The notes under the pieces: generated by a model
What the model was told of the DNA's origin: nothing
What the model saw: the letters and a program-made list of their open reading frames with translations, nothing else
The model's database searches: none
Shown: positions 31,586-40,320 of the stretch, one piece after another
Position numbering within the stretch: position 1 is the first letter of the stretch
Layout of the letters: every line of letters starts with the position of its first letter
Position numbers and translations under genes: made by a program
From: an uncultured Clostridia bacterium
GTDB taxonomy: Bacteria; Bacillota; Clostridia; Oscillospirales; CAG-272
Assembly: GCA_946407735.1 (NCBI GenBank)
Contig: CAMJPL010000008.1
Coordinates: forward strand, 1-64,000
Length of the DNA stretch: 64,000 bases
Direction: 5' to 3'

Positions 31586-32509
31586 CTATAAGTATCTTTT
31601 GAATGTGTCTCTCATCTTAACGGCTATGTCGATTACTTGTTCCATTAAAATATCATAATTTGAATGGTCATCGAAATTTAAACCTTTAATATAGTATCTT
31701 ATACTTGATGCTTTTTTATCGTTAAGCCTTTTCCAATCCAATACAAAACCCAGCTCTTTTTCTATTTCATTTTTATTTTCATATAATTTGTCAAATAATT
31801 CTTTATTATCATTAATATATAGTTCAACGACAATATAACCATTCTTATTTATAAGACCAACAGCAATATGTGCATCTTTTGACCCAATAGATATATCATA
31901 CCAATATACTTTATTAGCATTTCTAATATTAAATGGTTTACCGTTATGTATTACTTTCTCATTAAACAGCTCCCAAAAATATATTCGTTCTGCATATCTT
32001 CTCGATTCGCTTTTGCTGGTTTGATTATTTGTTTTTTTGACAAAATCATTAGGCTTCTCAATTACTTCAAATTTAGGTGCTGATGCAGAATCACCTATTT
32101 TATAGGCGTGAAGCTCGATAAGAAAGAAATTAATATCATTCACAGTATTATTATTCAGCCATTCAATAGCCGCCCTGTGTTCTTCCCTTGCTTCAGTCAC
32201 AATCCAAACTATTACTTTAGCGTTTAACCCGGAAGCGTATGTTATTATTTTTCCCAAGTGATCATGATTTGTGCTTTCAAGCTGATTTTCTATAATAACA
32301 CTCGTTCCGGATGTTTCATCTGTCGCGACAATATCACATCTGTATGGACCGACATATACTTCGGTATTGACTTCGACTAGCGTCAAGCCCAAAATATCAT
32401 TAAGATACTCTATGTTATCTTCCTTTGACAGCCATGTTGAAAAGTCGTACTGTTCATGCTGCCATAACTCTCTGACATCAACTTCGACTAATTTCCCAAT
32501 ATTTCCCAT
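31586..32509 (-). CDS. DUF4268-type restriction-like nuclease protein
   Basis: A 307-residue protein with an N-terminal restriction-like fold: EVYVGPYRCDIVATDE, then TSVIIENQLESTNHDHLGKI, giving the D...ExQ variant of the PD-(D/E)xK motif, and YASGLNAKVIVWIVTEA. The C-terminal DUF4268 part covers about residues 180-307. Such proteins occur alone or near defence genes and are poorly characterised. The gene is strikingly AT-rich compared with the U32 peptidase just upstream (5-bp gap) and the TfoX gene downstream, so it was probably acquired by transfer into the operon. The ATG at 32509 is chosen because the frame upstream overlaps the peptidase coding region. Confidence 0.8.
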   Translation of the reverse strand: MGNIGKLVEVDVRELWQHEQYDFSTWLSKEDNIEYLNDILGLTLVEVNTEVYVGPYRCDIVATDETSGTSVIIENQLESTNHDHLGKIITYASGLNAKVIVWIVTEAREEHRAAIEWLNNNTVNDINFFLIELHAYKIGDSASAPKFEVIEKPNDFVKKTNNQTSKSESRRYAERIYFWELFNEKVIHNGKPFNIRNANKVYWYDISIGSKDAHIAVGLINKNGYIVVELYINDNKELFDKLYENKNEIEKELGFVLDWKRLNDKKASSIRYYIKGLNFDDHSNYDILMEQVIDIAVKMRDTFKRYL

Positions 32510-32514
32510 TCCTC

Positions 32515-33759
32515 TCACTTTCCCCTCACGATATCGCCCGCTCTGACGTCCATCGGCAGGGCGGTGTAAAAGATCATCCCGGCGTGAGGTGTCGAATTTA
32601 TCGGGCAGTCGTTTTCGTCCCACATATCGCCGATAATGAAGTCGCGGCCTATCTTTCCCGGTGTCAGAAGCTGCGCCGGCATTCCCGAGACGGCCTTGTT
32701 CCGCTGGACAAAACGGCATCTCTGCCCGGCCGGAGCGTCCTCGAGCGCCGTGGCGAGATAAGCCGTGTCGCGGAGATACCCCTCGTGTTCGCATATATCG
32801 GCTCTGTCAAAGTAGTGCCCGGTACCGAAATCGCGGTGGCTGACGCTTGAGACCTCGGTCAGGAGAGCCGGATCGAATTCCCTTCCCGCCGCGTAATCGT
32901 CGAGGGCTATACGATACGCGTTCGCCGTGACAGCCGTGTAATACGCCGACTTCATACGTCCCTCGATCTTCAGGCAGTCGACGCCTGAACGGACCAGCTC
33001 TCCGACGTGCTCTATCATGCACATATCGCGGCAGCTCATGACAAAGCTGCCGTATTCGTTTTCCTCTATCGGGTAAAGCTCGCCCTGATGCTTCGATTCC
33101 TCGACGGCGAATCGCGGCGTCCCGTCCGGGAGGTACATCTGATCGACCAGCCGCCATTTCCATCTGCACGGCTGGGCGCACCTCCCGAGATTGGCGTCGC
33201 GTCCGCAAAGGTTGTCAGACAGCAGGCAAAGACCGCTGTACGACACGCACATCGAACCGTGAACGAATACCTCGAGCTCTATATCCGTTTTGTCTCTTAT
33301 ACGCTTAATCTCCTCAAGCGACAGCTCGCGCGCGAGCACGACCCTGGAAGCGCCGAGAGACTTGTACATCTCGCAGGCATACGAGCTCACCGCCGAGGCC
33401 TGCGTCGAGACGTGGATCACGGCGTCGGGCCTGACGCGCCTGAGCAGCGAGACGACGCCGAGATCGGCGACGATAAATGCGTCGACGGGGATCCCGGAGA
33501 TCTCGCCGAGATACTCCTCGAGCGCCGGGTACATGTCCTCGCGCGGCAGGATATTCAGCGTCAGATATATCTTTTTGTTCATCGAATGCGCCAGTCTGAC
33601 GCCTTCGGAAAGTTCGGGAATGGTAAAATTGTCGGCGGCAGAGCGCATCCCGAAGCGCTTTCCGGCGAGATAGACCGCGTCGGCCCCGTAGCGGAGCGCC
33701 GCCTCGAGCTTTTCGACGTTGCCGGCAGGCGAAAGAAGTTCTGGAAGTCGTATCGGCAT
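32515..33759 (-). CDS. Peptidase U32 family protein
   Basis: A 414-residue U32-family protein. It opens with ELLSPAGNVEKLEAALRYGADAVYLAG, the family's N-terminal signature, followed by STQASAVSS and the Cys-containing core VFVHGSMCVSYSGLCLLS and GRDANLGRCAQPCRW. The four cysteines of the last two motifs are those that bind an iron-sulphur cluster in the tRNA/rRNA-hydroxylating members (RlhA, TrhP). So the protein may be an RNA hydroxylase rather than a protease. It lies 3 bp after hepT and 5 bp before the DUF4268 gene on the same strand, i.e. between acquired genes. Confidence 0.88.
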   Translation of the reverse strand: MPIRLPELLSPAGNVEKLEAALRYGADAVYLAGKRFGMRSAADNFTIPELSEGVRLAHSMNKKIYLTLNILPREDMYPALEEYLGEISGIPVDAFIVADLGVVSLLRRVRPDAVIHVSTQASAVSSYACEMYKSLGASRVVLARELSLEEIKRIRDKTDIELEVFVHGSMCVSYSGLCLLSDNLCGRDANLGRCAQPCRWKWRLVDQMYLPDGTPRFAVEESKHQGELYPIEENEYGSFVMSCRDMCMIEHVGELVRSGVDCLKIEGRMKSAYYTAVTANAYRIALDDYAAGREFDPALLTEVSSVSHRDFGTGHYFDRADICEHEGYLRDTAYLATALEDAPAGQRCRFVQRNKAVSGMPAQLLTPGKIGRDFIIGDMWDENDCPINSTPHAGMIFYTALPMDVRAGDIVRGK

Positions 33760-33762
33760 AGG

Positions 33763-34113
33763 TCAGGATTTATTATTCAGACAATCGTTCAGAAAATCCA
33801 GCAGATCAGGTATGTTTTTTGTCGCAGTATCCCAGATTATATCAGGATCAACGGAATCATAATTATGAGCGACTATGTCTCTCATGCCTTTGACGGCTTT
33901 CCAGTTGATCCTGTCTCCGGTTTCAGCGACAAATCCATCCGACAGTCTTTTTGCGTATTCGCCTATCTGCATTATCTTCAACGTCACGGAATCAAAATAG
34001 TCGTTATCATTTACAAATACGTCATGTTCATATCCGCACCGTTCGGCCGTCCTGCCTATCCTTATGCAATGCTCGCGCATTATCTCAAGCAATCCGAGAT
34101 CTTTTTCCGTCAT
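33763..34113 (-). CDS. hepT: HepT-type toxin (RNase) of the MntA-HepT system
   Basis: A 116-residue HEPN-fold protein. The ribonuclease motif R-x4-H-x-Y is intact as RDIVAHNY (Arg78, His83, Tyr85). Characterised HepT toxins cleave tRNA and are neutralised when the partner MntA adds AMP to the Tyr of this motif. The ATG at 34113 overlaps the mntA 3' end by 29 bp; earlier in-frame codons are less consistent with family starts. Region is less GC-rich than its neighbours. It is tightly followed by the U32 gene. Confidence 0.88.
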   Translation of the reverse strand: MTEKDLGLLEIMREHCIRIGRTAERCGYEHDVFVNDNDYFDSVTLKIMQIGEYAKRLSDGFVAETGDRINWKAVKGMRDIVAHNYDSVDPDIIWDTATKNIPDLLDFLNDCLNNKS

Positions 34114-34423
34114 ACCGATACACCATGATCTTGTCATTATCGACAGCCGTGACAAATCTGTCGTTTTTATTATACACAAGCGAATTAATAGTTATAATAT
34201 CCAGCTCTTTATCGAATGCTTCTCTAAGCTCCGAAAACAGCGCGCTCAGATCAAACAGCCCAACAAGATTCGACGCGTCCACGCAAAGATCTATATCGCT
34301 TTTCTCTGTCGCCTCCCCGCGCGCATAGGAGCCGAACAGATAAACGGCGGGCAGATTGTATTCCTCGGCTATCGGAGCTATTATGCTCTTAATCTCGTCT
34401 ATCGTGTAAATCCTGTCGTTCAT
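34085..34423 (-). CDS. mntA: MntA-type minimal nucleotidyltransferase antitoxin
   Basis: A 112-residue nucleotidyltransferase. The active-site motif GSYARGEATEKSDIDL fits the GS-x10-DxD pattern of MntA antitoxins, which AMPylate HepT. A third acidic residue is available in LDIITINSLV. The start at 34423 has GAGGAATGAA before it and lies 8 bp after the zeta-toxin stop. The gene overlaps hepT, supporting coordinate expression in the usual antitoxin-toxin order. Confidence 0.88.
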   Translation of the reverse strand: MNDRIYTIDEIKSIIAPIAEEYNLPAVYLFGSYARGEATEKSDIDLCVDASNLVGLFDLSALFSELREAFDKELDIITINSLVYNKNDRFVTAVDNDKIMVYRYDGKRSRIA

Positions 34424-34431
34424 TTCATTCC

Positions 34432-35121
34432 TCACTTCTGCATATCGGCGGGGATGAATTTCAGAGTCGCCTGCTCGATCCTCGGGCGCTCGGACTCGGG
34501 AAGCGCCGGATTCAGCGTCAGCGGGATCCCCTTGACGGCGAAGAACCATCCCGGGACCTCGCGGTCGAAATCGACCAGACGCCCGTCCTTTATTATAGCG
34601 AACTGACGGAATCGGGTGGTATTGTCGTAAAAGACGGCCAGATCGCACAGAGGAAGCAGATCGCTTAGATTTTTCGGAAGGGCGCGGTAGCGCTTGGCGA
34701 TGATATGATCCTCGACGCCGTGGCCGCCCTTCTGCACCCGTCTGTGCACCCTGTCGAGCGCTATCTGGAGCGAATCGACGCCGACAAAGTACAGGCATAT
34801 CTCAAACCCGACCGCTCTGGCTTTTCTTACATATTTTAATATGGTCGGCCCGGGGAGAGTGGTTTCCTGATGAAATGATACCCCGGTGTCGATGCAGGTG
34901 TTTATCCTTGTAAGCGCCTCGCGCCCGGCGCTGAGCTGAGCCATCGTATCGCGCCAGTCGCCGCCGGCCTCTTTCAGTATCTCGTCGGCGTTCACCCTCA
35001 CTCCGAGCGCGTCTGAGCCGGACTGCCCGAGGAGGACGTTGTACAGAGACGTCTTGCCTGCCCCGTTTATCCCGGCTATGATCGTATATCTCGCCGTATG
35101 CCCGTCGGATGTGCCGTCCAT
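34432..35121 (-). CDS. Zeta-toxin family kinase
   Basis: A 229-residue P-loop kinase of the zeta-toxin type. Walker A is GINGAGKTS (residues 17-25), followed by VNADEILKEAGG, where the Asp corresponds to the catalytic region of zeta toxins, and HQETTLPGPTILKYVRKA. Zeta toxins phosphorylate UDP-N-acetylglucosamine and block cell-wall synthesis. The start overlaps the stop of the 70-residue gene upstream (TGATG), as expected of a toxin-antitoxin pair. It precedes a second module, mntA-hepT, by 8 bp. Confidence 0.85.
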   Translation of the reverse strand: MDGTSDGHTARYTIIAGINGAGKTSLYNVLLGQSGSDALGVRVNADEILKEAGGDWRDTMAQLSAGREALTRINTCIDTGVSFHQETTLPGPTILKYVRKARAVGFEICLYFVGVDSLQIALDRVHRRVQKGGHGVEDHIIAKRYRALPKNLSDLLPLCDLAVFYDNTTRFRQFAIIKDGRLVDFDREVPGWFFAVKGIPLTLNPALPESERPRIEQATLKFIPADMQK

Positions 35122-35333
35122 CAGAGAAGCTCCTCCCCGACTATCTTTTCCTGAGCGATCTGCAGCTTGAGATTGAGAAGGGCGCGGTAAAAGGCCTTCG
35201 CGTCCCGGCTTTCGGCATGTATAAGGCGCTCCTCAAGCTGAGGAAATGTCATTTTAGTGAAAATAGCGTACATTTCCCCGTCGTCATGCTCAAAGCCTCC
35301 GCCGCTGGCGCCGTCCGTTATATATTCAGCCAT
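35121..35333 (-). CDS. Small helical partner of the zeta toxin, putative antitoxin
   Basis: A 70-residue acidic protein, MAEYITDGASGGGFEHDDGE..., mostly helical in its second half (MTFPQLEERLIHAESRDAKAFYRALLNLKLQIAQEKIVGEELL). Its stop overlaps the zeta-toxin start, giving translational coupling. It resembles in size and position the small antitoxins placed before chromosomal zeta toxins, but no clear epsilon-family similarity is seen, so the role is inferred from context. Its ATG is 5 bp after the GH43-like stop, with GAGGT inside that stop region. Confidence 0.65.
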   Translation of the reverse strand: MAEYITDGASGGGFEHDDGEMYAIFTKMTFPQLEERLIHAESRDAKAFYRALLNLKLQIAQEKIVGEELL

Positions 35334-35338
35334 CGCCG

Positions 35339-37009
35339 CTACCTCTCGTTTATCTCCTGCGCCGTAAGAAATGTCCTGTTCCCGATCGATGCCGTCGTAT
35401 ACAGCGCCTTCGCCGCGCCGTCTTCGGTCAGGATAAAGGGTCTTGTCCTTCTGTCAGCCGCCGAGACGGCCATATCGTCCGTCATAAGGGTGAGATCATA
35501 CACCCTCGGATAAGGCGCCGGCTTCCATTTTACGGCGTCGTCCGATACCAGCATGGCGCCGTGACCCGACCAGCCGCAGACCGATCCTCCGGCATCCTCG
35601 GCAATGATGCAGTACCTGCCGTCGAGACGGCAGAGGAAAGGCGATCTCAGATCGGCTCCCGGCGCCGCGTCGTCGGTAAGGACAACATACTCGCCGCCCT
35701 GCCTCGGGCATCTCGCCACGGCGAGGCGGCCGTCGTCATGAAGGAAGGCGAGCATCACGGATCCGTCCCTGTCCTGCATCGGCGAAGGCGAATAACAGAC
35801 GTCAAAGCCGAGATAAAGCGGCTCGTCCGGACGCATATACGGCCCCTCGGGGCGGCGTGACGACGCCGCGCCTATCTTCCTCATCCCGGGATCGGCGCAC
35901 GAAACGCCGGTGTAAAACATTAGGAAAAGGTCGCCCTTGAGATCCTTTATCCGAAGGATCGACGGCTCAAAGGCCGCCTGACTGTCCCAGAATCCCCGCC
36001 TTCTCATAGAGACGAGCCTGTTCGTGTATCTGAACGGTCCGAGCGGGCCGTCCGATACGGCGCAGATTATCTCCGAGCCGGTGATATATCCCTCCGCCCC
36101 GAGATGATCCCGCCATTCGGCGGCGATAAGATGATACCTGTCGCGGCTTTTCACGACGGCTCCGCCCTGAACAAAGTAGCCGTCCCGCTCAAAGCATCCG
36201 GAGTGAGGGATGAGTCCCAGCCTGTGATATATCGGCTCGTCCGTCACGCCGGAGAGTTCAAACTTATCCATCTGATCGTCGAGAGCCCTGCATTCCCGCG
36301 CCAGGATGGAATCGTATTCCAGCGCGTTTTTCTCAAGCTCTCTGTATATCTTTTTCGCCTGTCTCGTATAGAACGCCGGCTCGGATATCCCGGAGTTCCC
36401 GGCGTCGAGGGCGTGGTCGGTTATCGAAAGAGAATTTCTGCCCCTGAGATTGTTTATCTTCTCGGCCTCGGCGTACGCTCCGCAGCCGCAGAGCATCGCG
36501 GCGTCGAGTATGATCTGACATTCGAGAGACGGTCTGTCATAGCTTCCAGCGCCTCCCGCATCTGCTTTGCCTGTGGATAACTCTGTGGAAACTGTCGAAA
36601 ACCCGGATGTGAATTTGCCGTTTTCTCCGCCTTCCGTATGGCCCCGGCGGATGTTAACATTATCCCGGGCCGATATTGCGCCGTTTTCCACAGCAAGGTG
36701 GATATCCGCCGTTTTCCCTTCATCCGCGCCGTTTGTCAGAACGCGCTCACCTGTGGAAAACTCTTCGAGCAGCCTGACGCAGTCGAGCGTCAGGGATATC
36801 CTTTCCTCCGTCCATTCGGCGCGTCCGAGCGTCTCACGGATGTAGCTGTCGCTTTTCGTCCTCGCGGCGGCGGCAGCGAAAACGGCGTCGGTATCGGCGC
36901 CGTCATAAAAGCCGCACAGTCTGAGGGCGTAGCCTATCAGACGCCGGGTATATTCCCCGCCGCCGGAATCGACGGCGCGGATGAGATCCTTATAAAGATT
37001 TATCGTCAT
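35339..37009 (-). CDS. GH43-like five-bladed beta-propeller protein with helical N-terminal domain
   Basis: A 556-residue protein. The C-terminal ~330 residues look like a GH43/GH32-clan beta-propeller: repeated strand-turn patterns AAFEPSILRIKDLKGDLFLMFYTG, YSPSPMQDRDGSVML and LRSPFLCRLDGRYCIIAED, with acidic residues in such places as in these hydrolases. The first ~220 residues are a separate helical region of unknown family, joined by a long charged stretch. There is no signal peptide. The gene ends 5 bp before the small antitoxin-like gene, so it may be part of the same transcript. Substrate unknown; arabinose- or xylose-containing glycans are typical for the clan. Confidence 0.65.
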   Translation of the reverse strand: MTINLYKDLIRAVDSGGGEYTRRLIGYALRLCGFYDGADTDAVFAAAAARTKSDSYIRETLGRAEWTEERISLTLDCVRLLEEFSTGERVLTNGADEGKTADIHLAVENGAISARDNVNIRRGHTEGGENGKFTSGFSTVSTELSTGKADAGGAGSYDRPSLECQIILDAAMLCGCGAYAEAEKINNLRGRNSLSITDHALDAGNSGISEPAFYTRQAKKIYRELEKNALEYDSILARECRALDDQMDKFELSGVTDEPIYHRLGLIPHSGCFERDGYFVQGGAVVKSRDRYHLIAAEWRDHLGAEGYITGSEIICAVSDGPLGPFRYTNRLVSMRRRGFWDSQAAFEPSILRIKDLKGDLFLMFYTGVSCADPGMRKIGAASSRRPEGPYMRPDEPLYLGFDVCYSPSPMQDRDGSVMLAFLHDDGRLAVARCPRQGGEYVVLTDDAAPGADLRSPFLCRLDGRYCIIAEDAGGSVCGWSGHGAMLVSDDAVKWKPAPYPRVYDLTLMTDDMAVSAADRRTRPFILTEDGAAKALYTTASIGNRTFLTAQEINER

Positions 37010-37037
37010 TTCCGATTGACAGCAAGCTGAGTCCCGG

Positions 37038-39287
37038 TCACGCCAGCACGATCTGCTCGGCGGTCGGGTCCACGGTCTTAAGAGCCTCGATCTCCCTCAT
37101 ATGCGGAGTGAAGATCACTATCTGGACTCCGGCTGAGGCGATGCCGTAAAGCAGTCTCATCATGGCCGCGAGACGTTCGTCGTCCATCCGGCAGAAGGCC
37201 TCGTCGACGATGATTGGCGGATCGCTCTGCGGTGCGGTGAGCCGCAGGAGAGCCAGCCTCAGGCAGATATACGCCGCGTCCCTCATGCCGGACGACATAT
37301 ACGCCTCGGAAAGGGTGGTATCGCCTCTGCGCCACGACATCATTAGCTCCGGAGAAACGCCGATATCCTCCACCTGACCCGACGTGGCCTCATTTATCAG
37401 CTTCCCGGCGGTCTCGGCGAGGCTCGGCGCTATGCGGGACCTGAGCTCGGACGAAGCCCTGTCGAGGGTCTCGTAAGCCAGCACAAGCGCGTCGTGCTTT
37501 TCCTCGAGCTCCTTTATCTCGCTCTTCAGAACGCCGCATTCCTCCGCTATCGGGGCGGCGTCGGCCGTCGTTGCCATGGCGGCGGCAAGATCCTTCTCAA
37601 GCTGGTGCTTCCTGTCTTCGAGCGACTGGGCCGCCTTGACGGCGAAATCGAGCTCGCCGCTCATTCTGGCGGCGTCGGCGTTCTGCGGGTCGATCCCGGC
37701 GGCCTCTAGTTTTGCGCGTATGGCGGCGGGATCGGCGTACCCGGAAGCCAGCATCTGCTTGTATTTTGCCTTGTACGTCTCGAGACGGCTCTCTCTCTGC
37801 TCGATCGCGGCGCGCAGCTCCTCTATCTCGTCTATCGCGGCGTCAAGATCGGCTCTCCCCCACATCGAAAGAAGCTCGTTTATCTCGTCGTCCTTCTTGT
37901 TAAGACGCGTCATGACGTCCTCGAAGCGGCGCTGATTCTCGTCCGCCGTCTCGGTGACCGCCCTTATCGCCGCCGTCTCCTTTTCGGCCTCCTCGAGCTT
38001 CAGCGACAGCGTGTTCATGTCCTCCGCGTCCCACTCGGCGAGATATGAGGAAACGTCGCCCCTCGCCCTTGCCCACAGAAACAGGCATATCAGCATCCCG
38101 GCGAGCAAAGCCACGTCGGCTATGAGAAGCGGAAGTATCATCGACTGGATGGTGAGCGCGAATATCACCGTCATAAAGATCGCCGCGAGGGTCAGAGCGC
38201 CGAATATGATCGCCGCCCGCTGAAGGATCCCGGCCTTGTCATAGCGCCTTGACAGCTCGCTTACGACTGCCTGCCTTCCGCCGGCCTCGGCGCATCTGGC
38301 CGAAAGCTCGGAGGCCCTCTCCGACGCCTGCCTGTCCACGGCCGGAGTCCTCACGTCTATGCCGGACATCTTCTCCGACACGAGCATATCGCGCTCGCTT
38401 TTGAGCTGCTTGAGGCGGTCGAGATATCTGCGGTTGGGCAGGAAGCCGTTGTACGTCCCTCTTTCGCGTAGCTCGTGAAGCTCGTTTTTCTTCGTCCGGA
38501 CGAAGGCGCCGTATTTTTCGACCTCCTCCGAATATCTCAGGGTCTTGAGCTGCCCGATGGCCTCCACTCCAGATCTGAGCGTTTCGGCCTTGCCCTTCGC
38601 GGTCTCAAGGCGCTTTTCATTGTCGCGGATCATGCTCTCGGTCTCGAGGACCGCCTTCGCCCCCGCCTCGGCGGCGGAAAGCTCGCTTTCCTTCGCGGCG
38701 AGCGAGGATTTAAGATCGCTTATCTTCCCGCCGGCGCCGTTTTTATGCAGCAGCTCCACCCTTCTCTGATCGAGCTTTTTCAGCGCCGTCGGAGTCGAAA
38801 CGCTCTCGTCGGCACCGAAGAGAAGGTTTTCGATGCTCTCCCCGGCTTTCGCGCCGTCGAAGGCTATGCCGTCGCTCTGCGATATGTATGCCGAACGGAC
38901 GAATATATCCTGAGGGATGCCGAGAAGCTGCTCTCCCGGCGTTTTGTCGCGGGAGACGACGGCTCCCGTCGCGGCGGCTATGACCTGAGTCTTGTCGATG
39001 CCGGAAAGCAGGCACTCCCTCTCGATGCGGTATTTCTTCTCGGCTCCCGACTGATCAGGCGCCGTCACCGTGATATATCCGGCGACACCCTCGCCGCCCG
39101 AGACCGGCATATATCTGTCGCGCTCGGCCTTGTCGGCGAAGCCGTAGAGCATGAAGCGCAGAAAGGCCATGACGGTCGTCTTGCCGGAGCCGTTCGCGCC
39201 GTATATGATATTGACGCCTCCGGCAAGAGAGATCTCAAGATTGGAAATTCCCCCGAAGCGCCGGATATGTATCAGCTCTATTCGCAT
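37038..39287 (-). CDS. yhaN: YhaN-type SMC-like ATPase
   Basis: A 749-residue ABC/SMC-like ATPase of the YhaN/SbcC type. Walker A GANGSGKTT is at residues 30-38; long coiled coils occupy most of the centre; two hydrophobic helices near residues 365-405 (LTLAAIFMTVIFALTIQS, PLLIADVALLAGMLICLFLW) are as in B. subtilis YhaN; the signature MSSGMRDAAYICLRLAL and Walker B PPIIVDEAFCRMDDE lie near the C-terminus. It would form a DNA-end-processing complex with the YhaO phosphoesterase encoded at 29381-30511 on the other strand. A D-hydroxyacid dehydrogenase gene lies 21 bp upstream. Confidence 0.9.
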   Translation of the reverse strand: MRIELIHIRRFGGISNLEISLAGGVNIIYGANGSGKTTVMAFLRFMLYGFADKAERDRYMPVSGGEGVAGYITVTAPDQSGAEKKYRIERECLLSGIDKTQVIAAATGAVVSRDKTPGEQLLGIPQDIFVRSAYISQSDGIAFDGAKAGESIENLLFGADESVSTPTALKKLDQRRVELLHKNGAGGKISDLKSSLAAKESELSAAEAGAKAVLETESMIRDNEKRLETAKGKAETLRSGVEAIGQLKTLRYSEEVEKYGAFVRTKKNELHELRERGTYNGFLPNRRYLDRLKQLKSERDMLVSEKMSGIDVRTPAVDRQASERASELSARCAEAGGRQAVVSELSRRYDKAGILQRAAIIFGALTLAAIFMTVIFALTIQSMILPLLIADVALLAGMLICLFLWARARGDVSSYLAEWDAEDMNTLSLKLEEAEKETAAIRAVTETADENQRRFEDVMTRLNKKDDEINELLSMWGRADLDAAIDEIEELRAAIEQRESRLETYKAKYKQMLASGYADPAAIRAKLEAAGIDPQNADAARMSGELDFAVKAAQSLEDRKHQLEKDLAAAMATTADAAPIAEECGVLKSEIKELEEKHDALVLAYETLDRASSELRSRIAPSLAETAGKLINEATSGQVEDIGVSPELMMSWRRGDTTLSEAYMSSGMRDAAYICLRLALLRLTAPQSDPPIIVDEAFCRMDDERLAAMMRLLYGIASAGVQIVIFTPHMREIEALKTVDPTAEQIVLA

Positions 39288-39308
39288 AATTATCGGTATA
39301 TGTCACAT

Positions 39309-40313
39309 TCACATCGTTCTGCGGTAGCCCGTCGATCTGTCAACCGTATTCACGACGGGCTGACCCGAGACGTATCTCTCAAGCTCGGCGCAGAAGATGT
39401 CGATTATATTGTCGTATGTTTTTCTCAGATGGAAGAAGCCGGAGACGTGCGGCGTGATGACCGCCGTCGGGATCCTCCACAGACGGTGGGACGGAGGCAG
39501 CGGCTCCGGATCGGTTACGTCGAGCGCCGCTCCGGCGAGATGACCGCTTTCGAGCGCGGCGCAGAGATCGTCTGTCACGACCGCGTTCCCGCGCCCGACG
39601 TTGAGAAGGATCGAGCCCTCCTTCATGATCGCTAATCTGTGTGAGTCGATAAGTCCGATCGTTTCCGGTGTATTCGGCAGGGCGAGAGCGACAACATCGG
39701 CCTGCGGCAGCAGCCTGTCGATGGCGTCCTGATGGTACAGCTCGTCAACGCAGTCGGGCATCGAGGCCCCGCTGCGCCTAACTCCGATGACCTTTGATCC
39801 CATCAGCTTCATAAGACGGGCGTAGCGGCTTCCGATATCGCCGAGACCTATCACGAGAACGGTAAGATCCTCGGGCGAGCGGACGAATCCGTGATCCGAC
39901 CATTCTCCCTTTGCCATATCGTCGCGGTAAAGCTCGAGCTTTTTGATCAGCTCCAGCGTGCAGGCGAGCATATGCTCGGATATGGCCTGACCGAAGGCTC
40001 CCGTCGAGCAGGAAAGCAGGACATCATCGGGCAGAGCGCCTTTTTTGCAGTATCTGTCTGCACCGGCCATCGAAAGATGCACCCATCTCAGCTCCGGCAT
40101 TTCCGGCACAAGCTCTAAGGGCAGTACGCCGAAGGCGACGGAGGCTCTTCTGATCGCGTCCGTATTTCCGTCAACGTCCGGCTTTTCGCGCGTCATTATC
40201 GGCGCAGACTCCGGGTAGAGGCAGACGAATTCGAGATCTGGCGATATGGCGCGGATCCTCGCTCTGTTTTCCGGCTCGACCGGAATGAAGGAAACTATCG
40301 TATTTGAGCTCAT
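39309..40313 (-). CDS. D-isomer-specific 2-hydroxyacid dehydrogenase
   Basis: A 334-residue NAD-dependent dehydrogenase of the phosphoglycerate/hydroxypyruvate reductase superfamily. The NAD fold has GLGDIGSRYARLM (GxGxxG); the catalytic set is Arg in LNVGRGNAVV, Glu in DVTDPEPLP and His in ITPHVSG. The opening ATG at 40313 was selected because the next upstream start gives an unrelated N-terminus; it sits 7 bp after the HAD gene stop without a visible Shine-Dalgarno. Exact substrate unknown. Confidence 0.88.
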   Translation of the reverse strand: MSSNTIVSFIPVEPENRARIRAISPDLEFVCLYPESAPIMTREKPDVDGNTDAIRRASVAFGVLPLELVPEMPELRWVHLSMAGADRYCKKGALPDDVLLSCSTGAFGQAISEHMLACTLELIKKLELYRDDMAKGEWSDHGFVRSPEDLTVLVIGLGDIGSRYARLMKLMGSKVIGVRRSGASMPDCVDELYHQDAIDRLLPQADVVALALPNTPETIGLIDSHRLAIMKEGSILLNVGRGNAVVTDDLCAALESGHLAGAALDVTDPEPLPPSHRLWRIPTAVITPHVSGFFHLRKTYDNIIDIFCAELERYVSGQPVVNTVDRSTGYRRTM

Positions 40314-40320
40314 AGTATTA

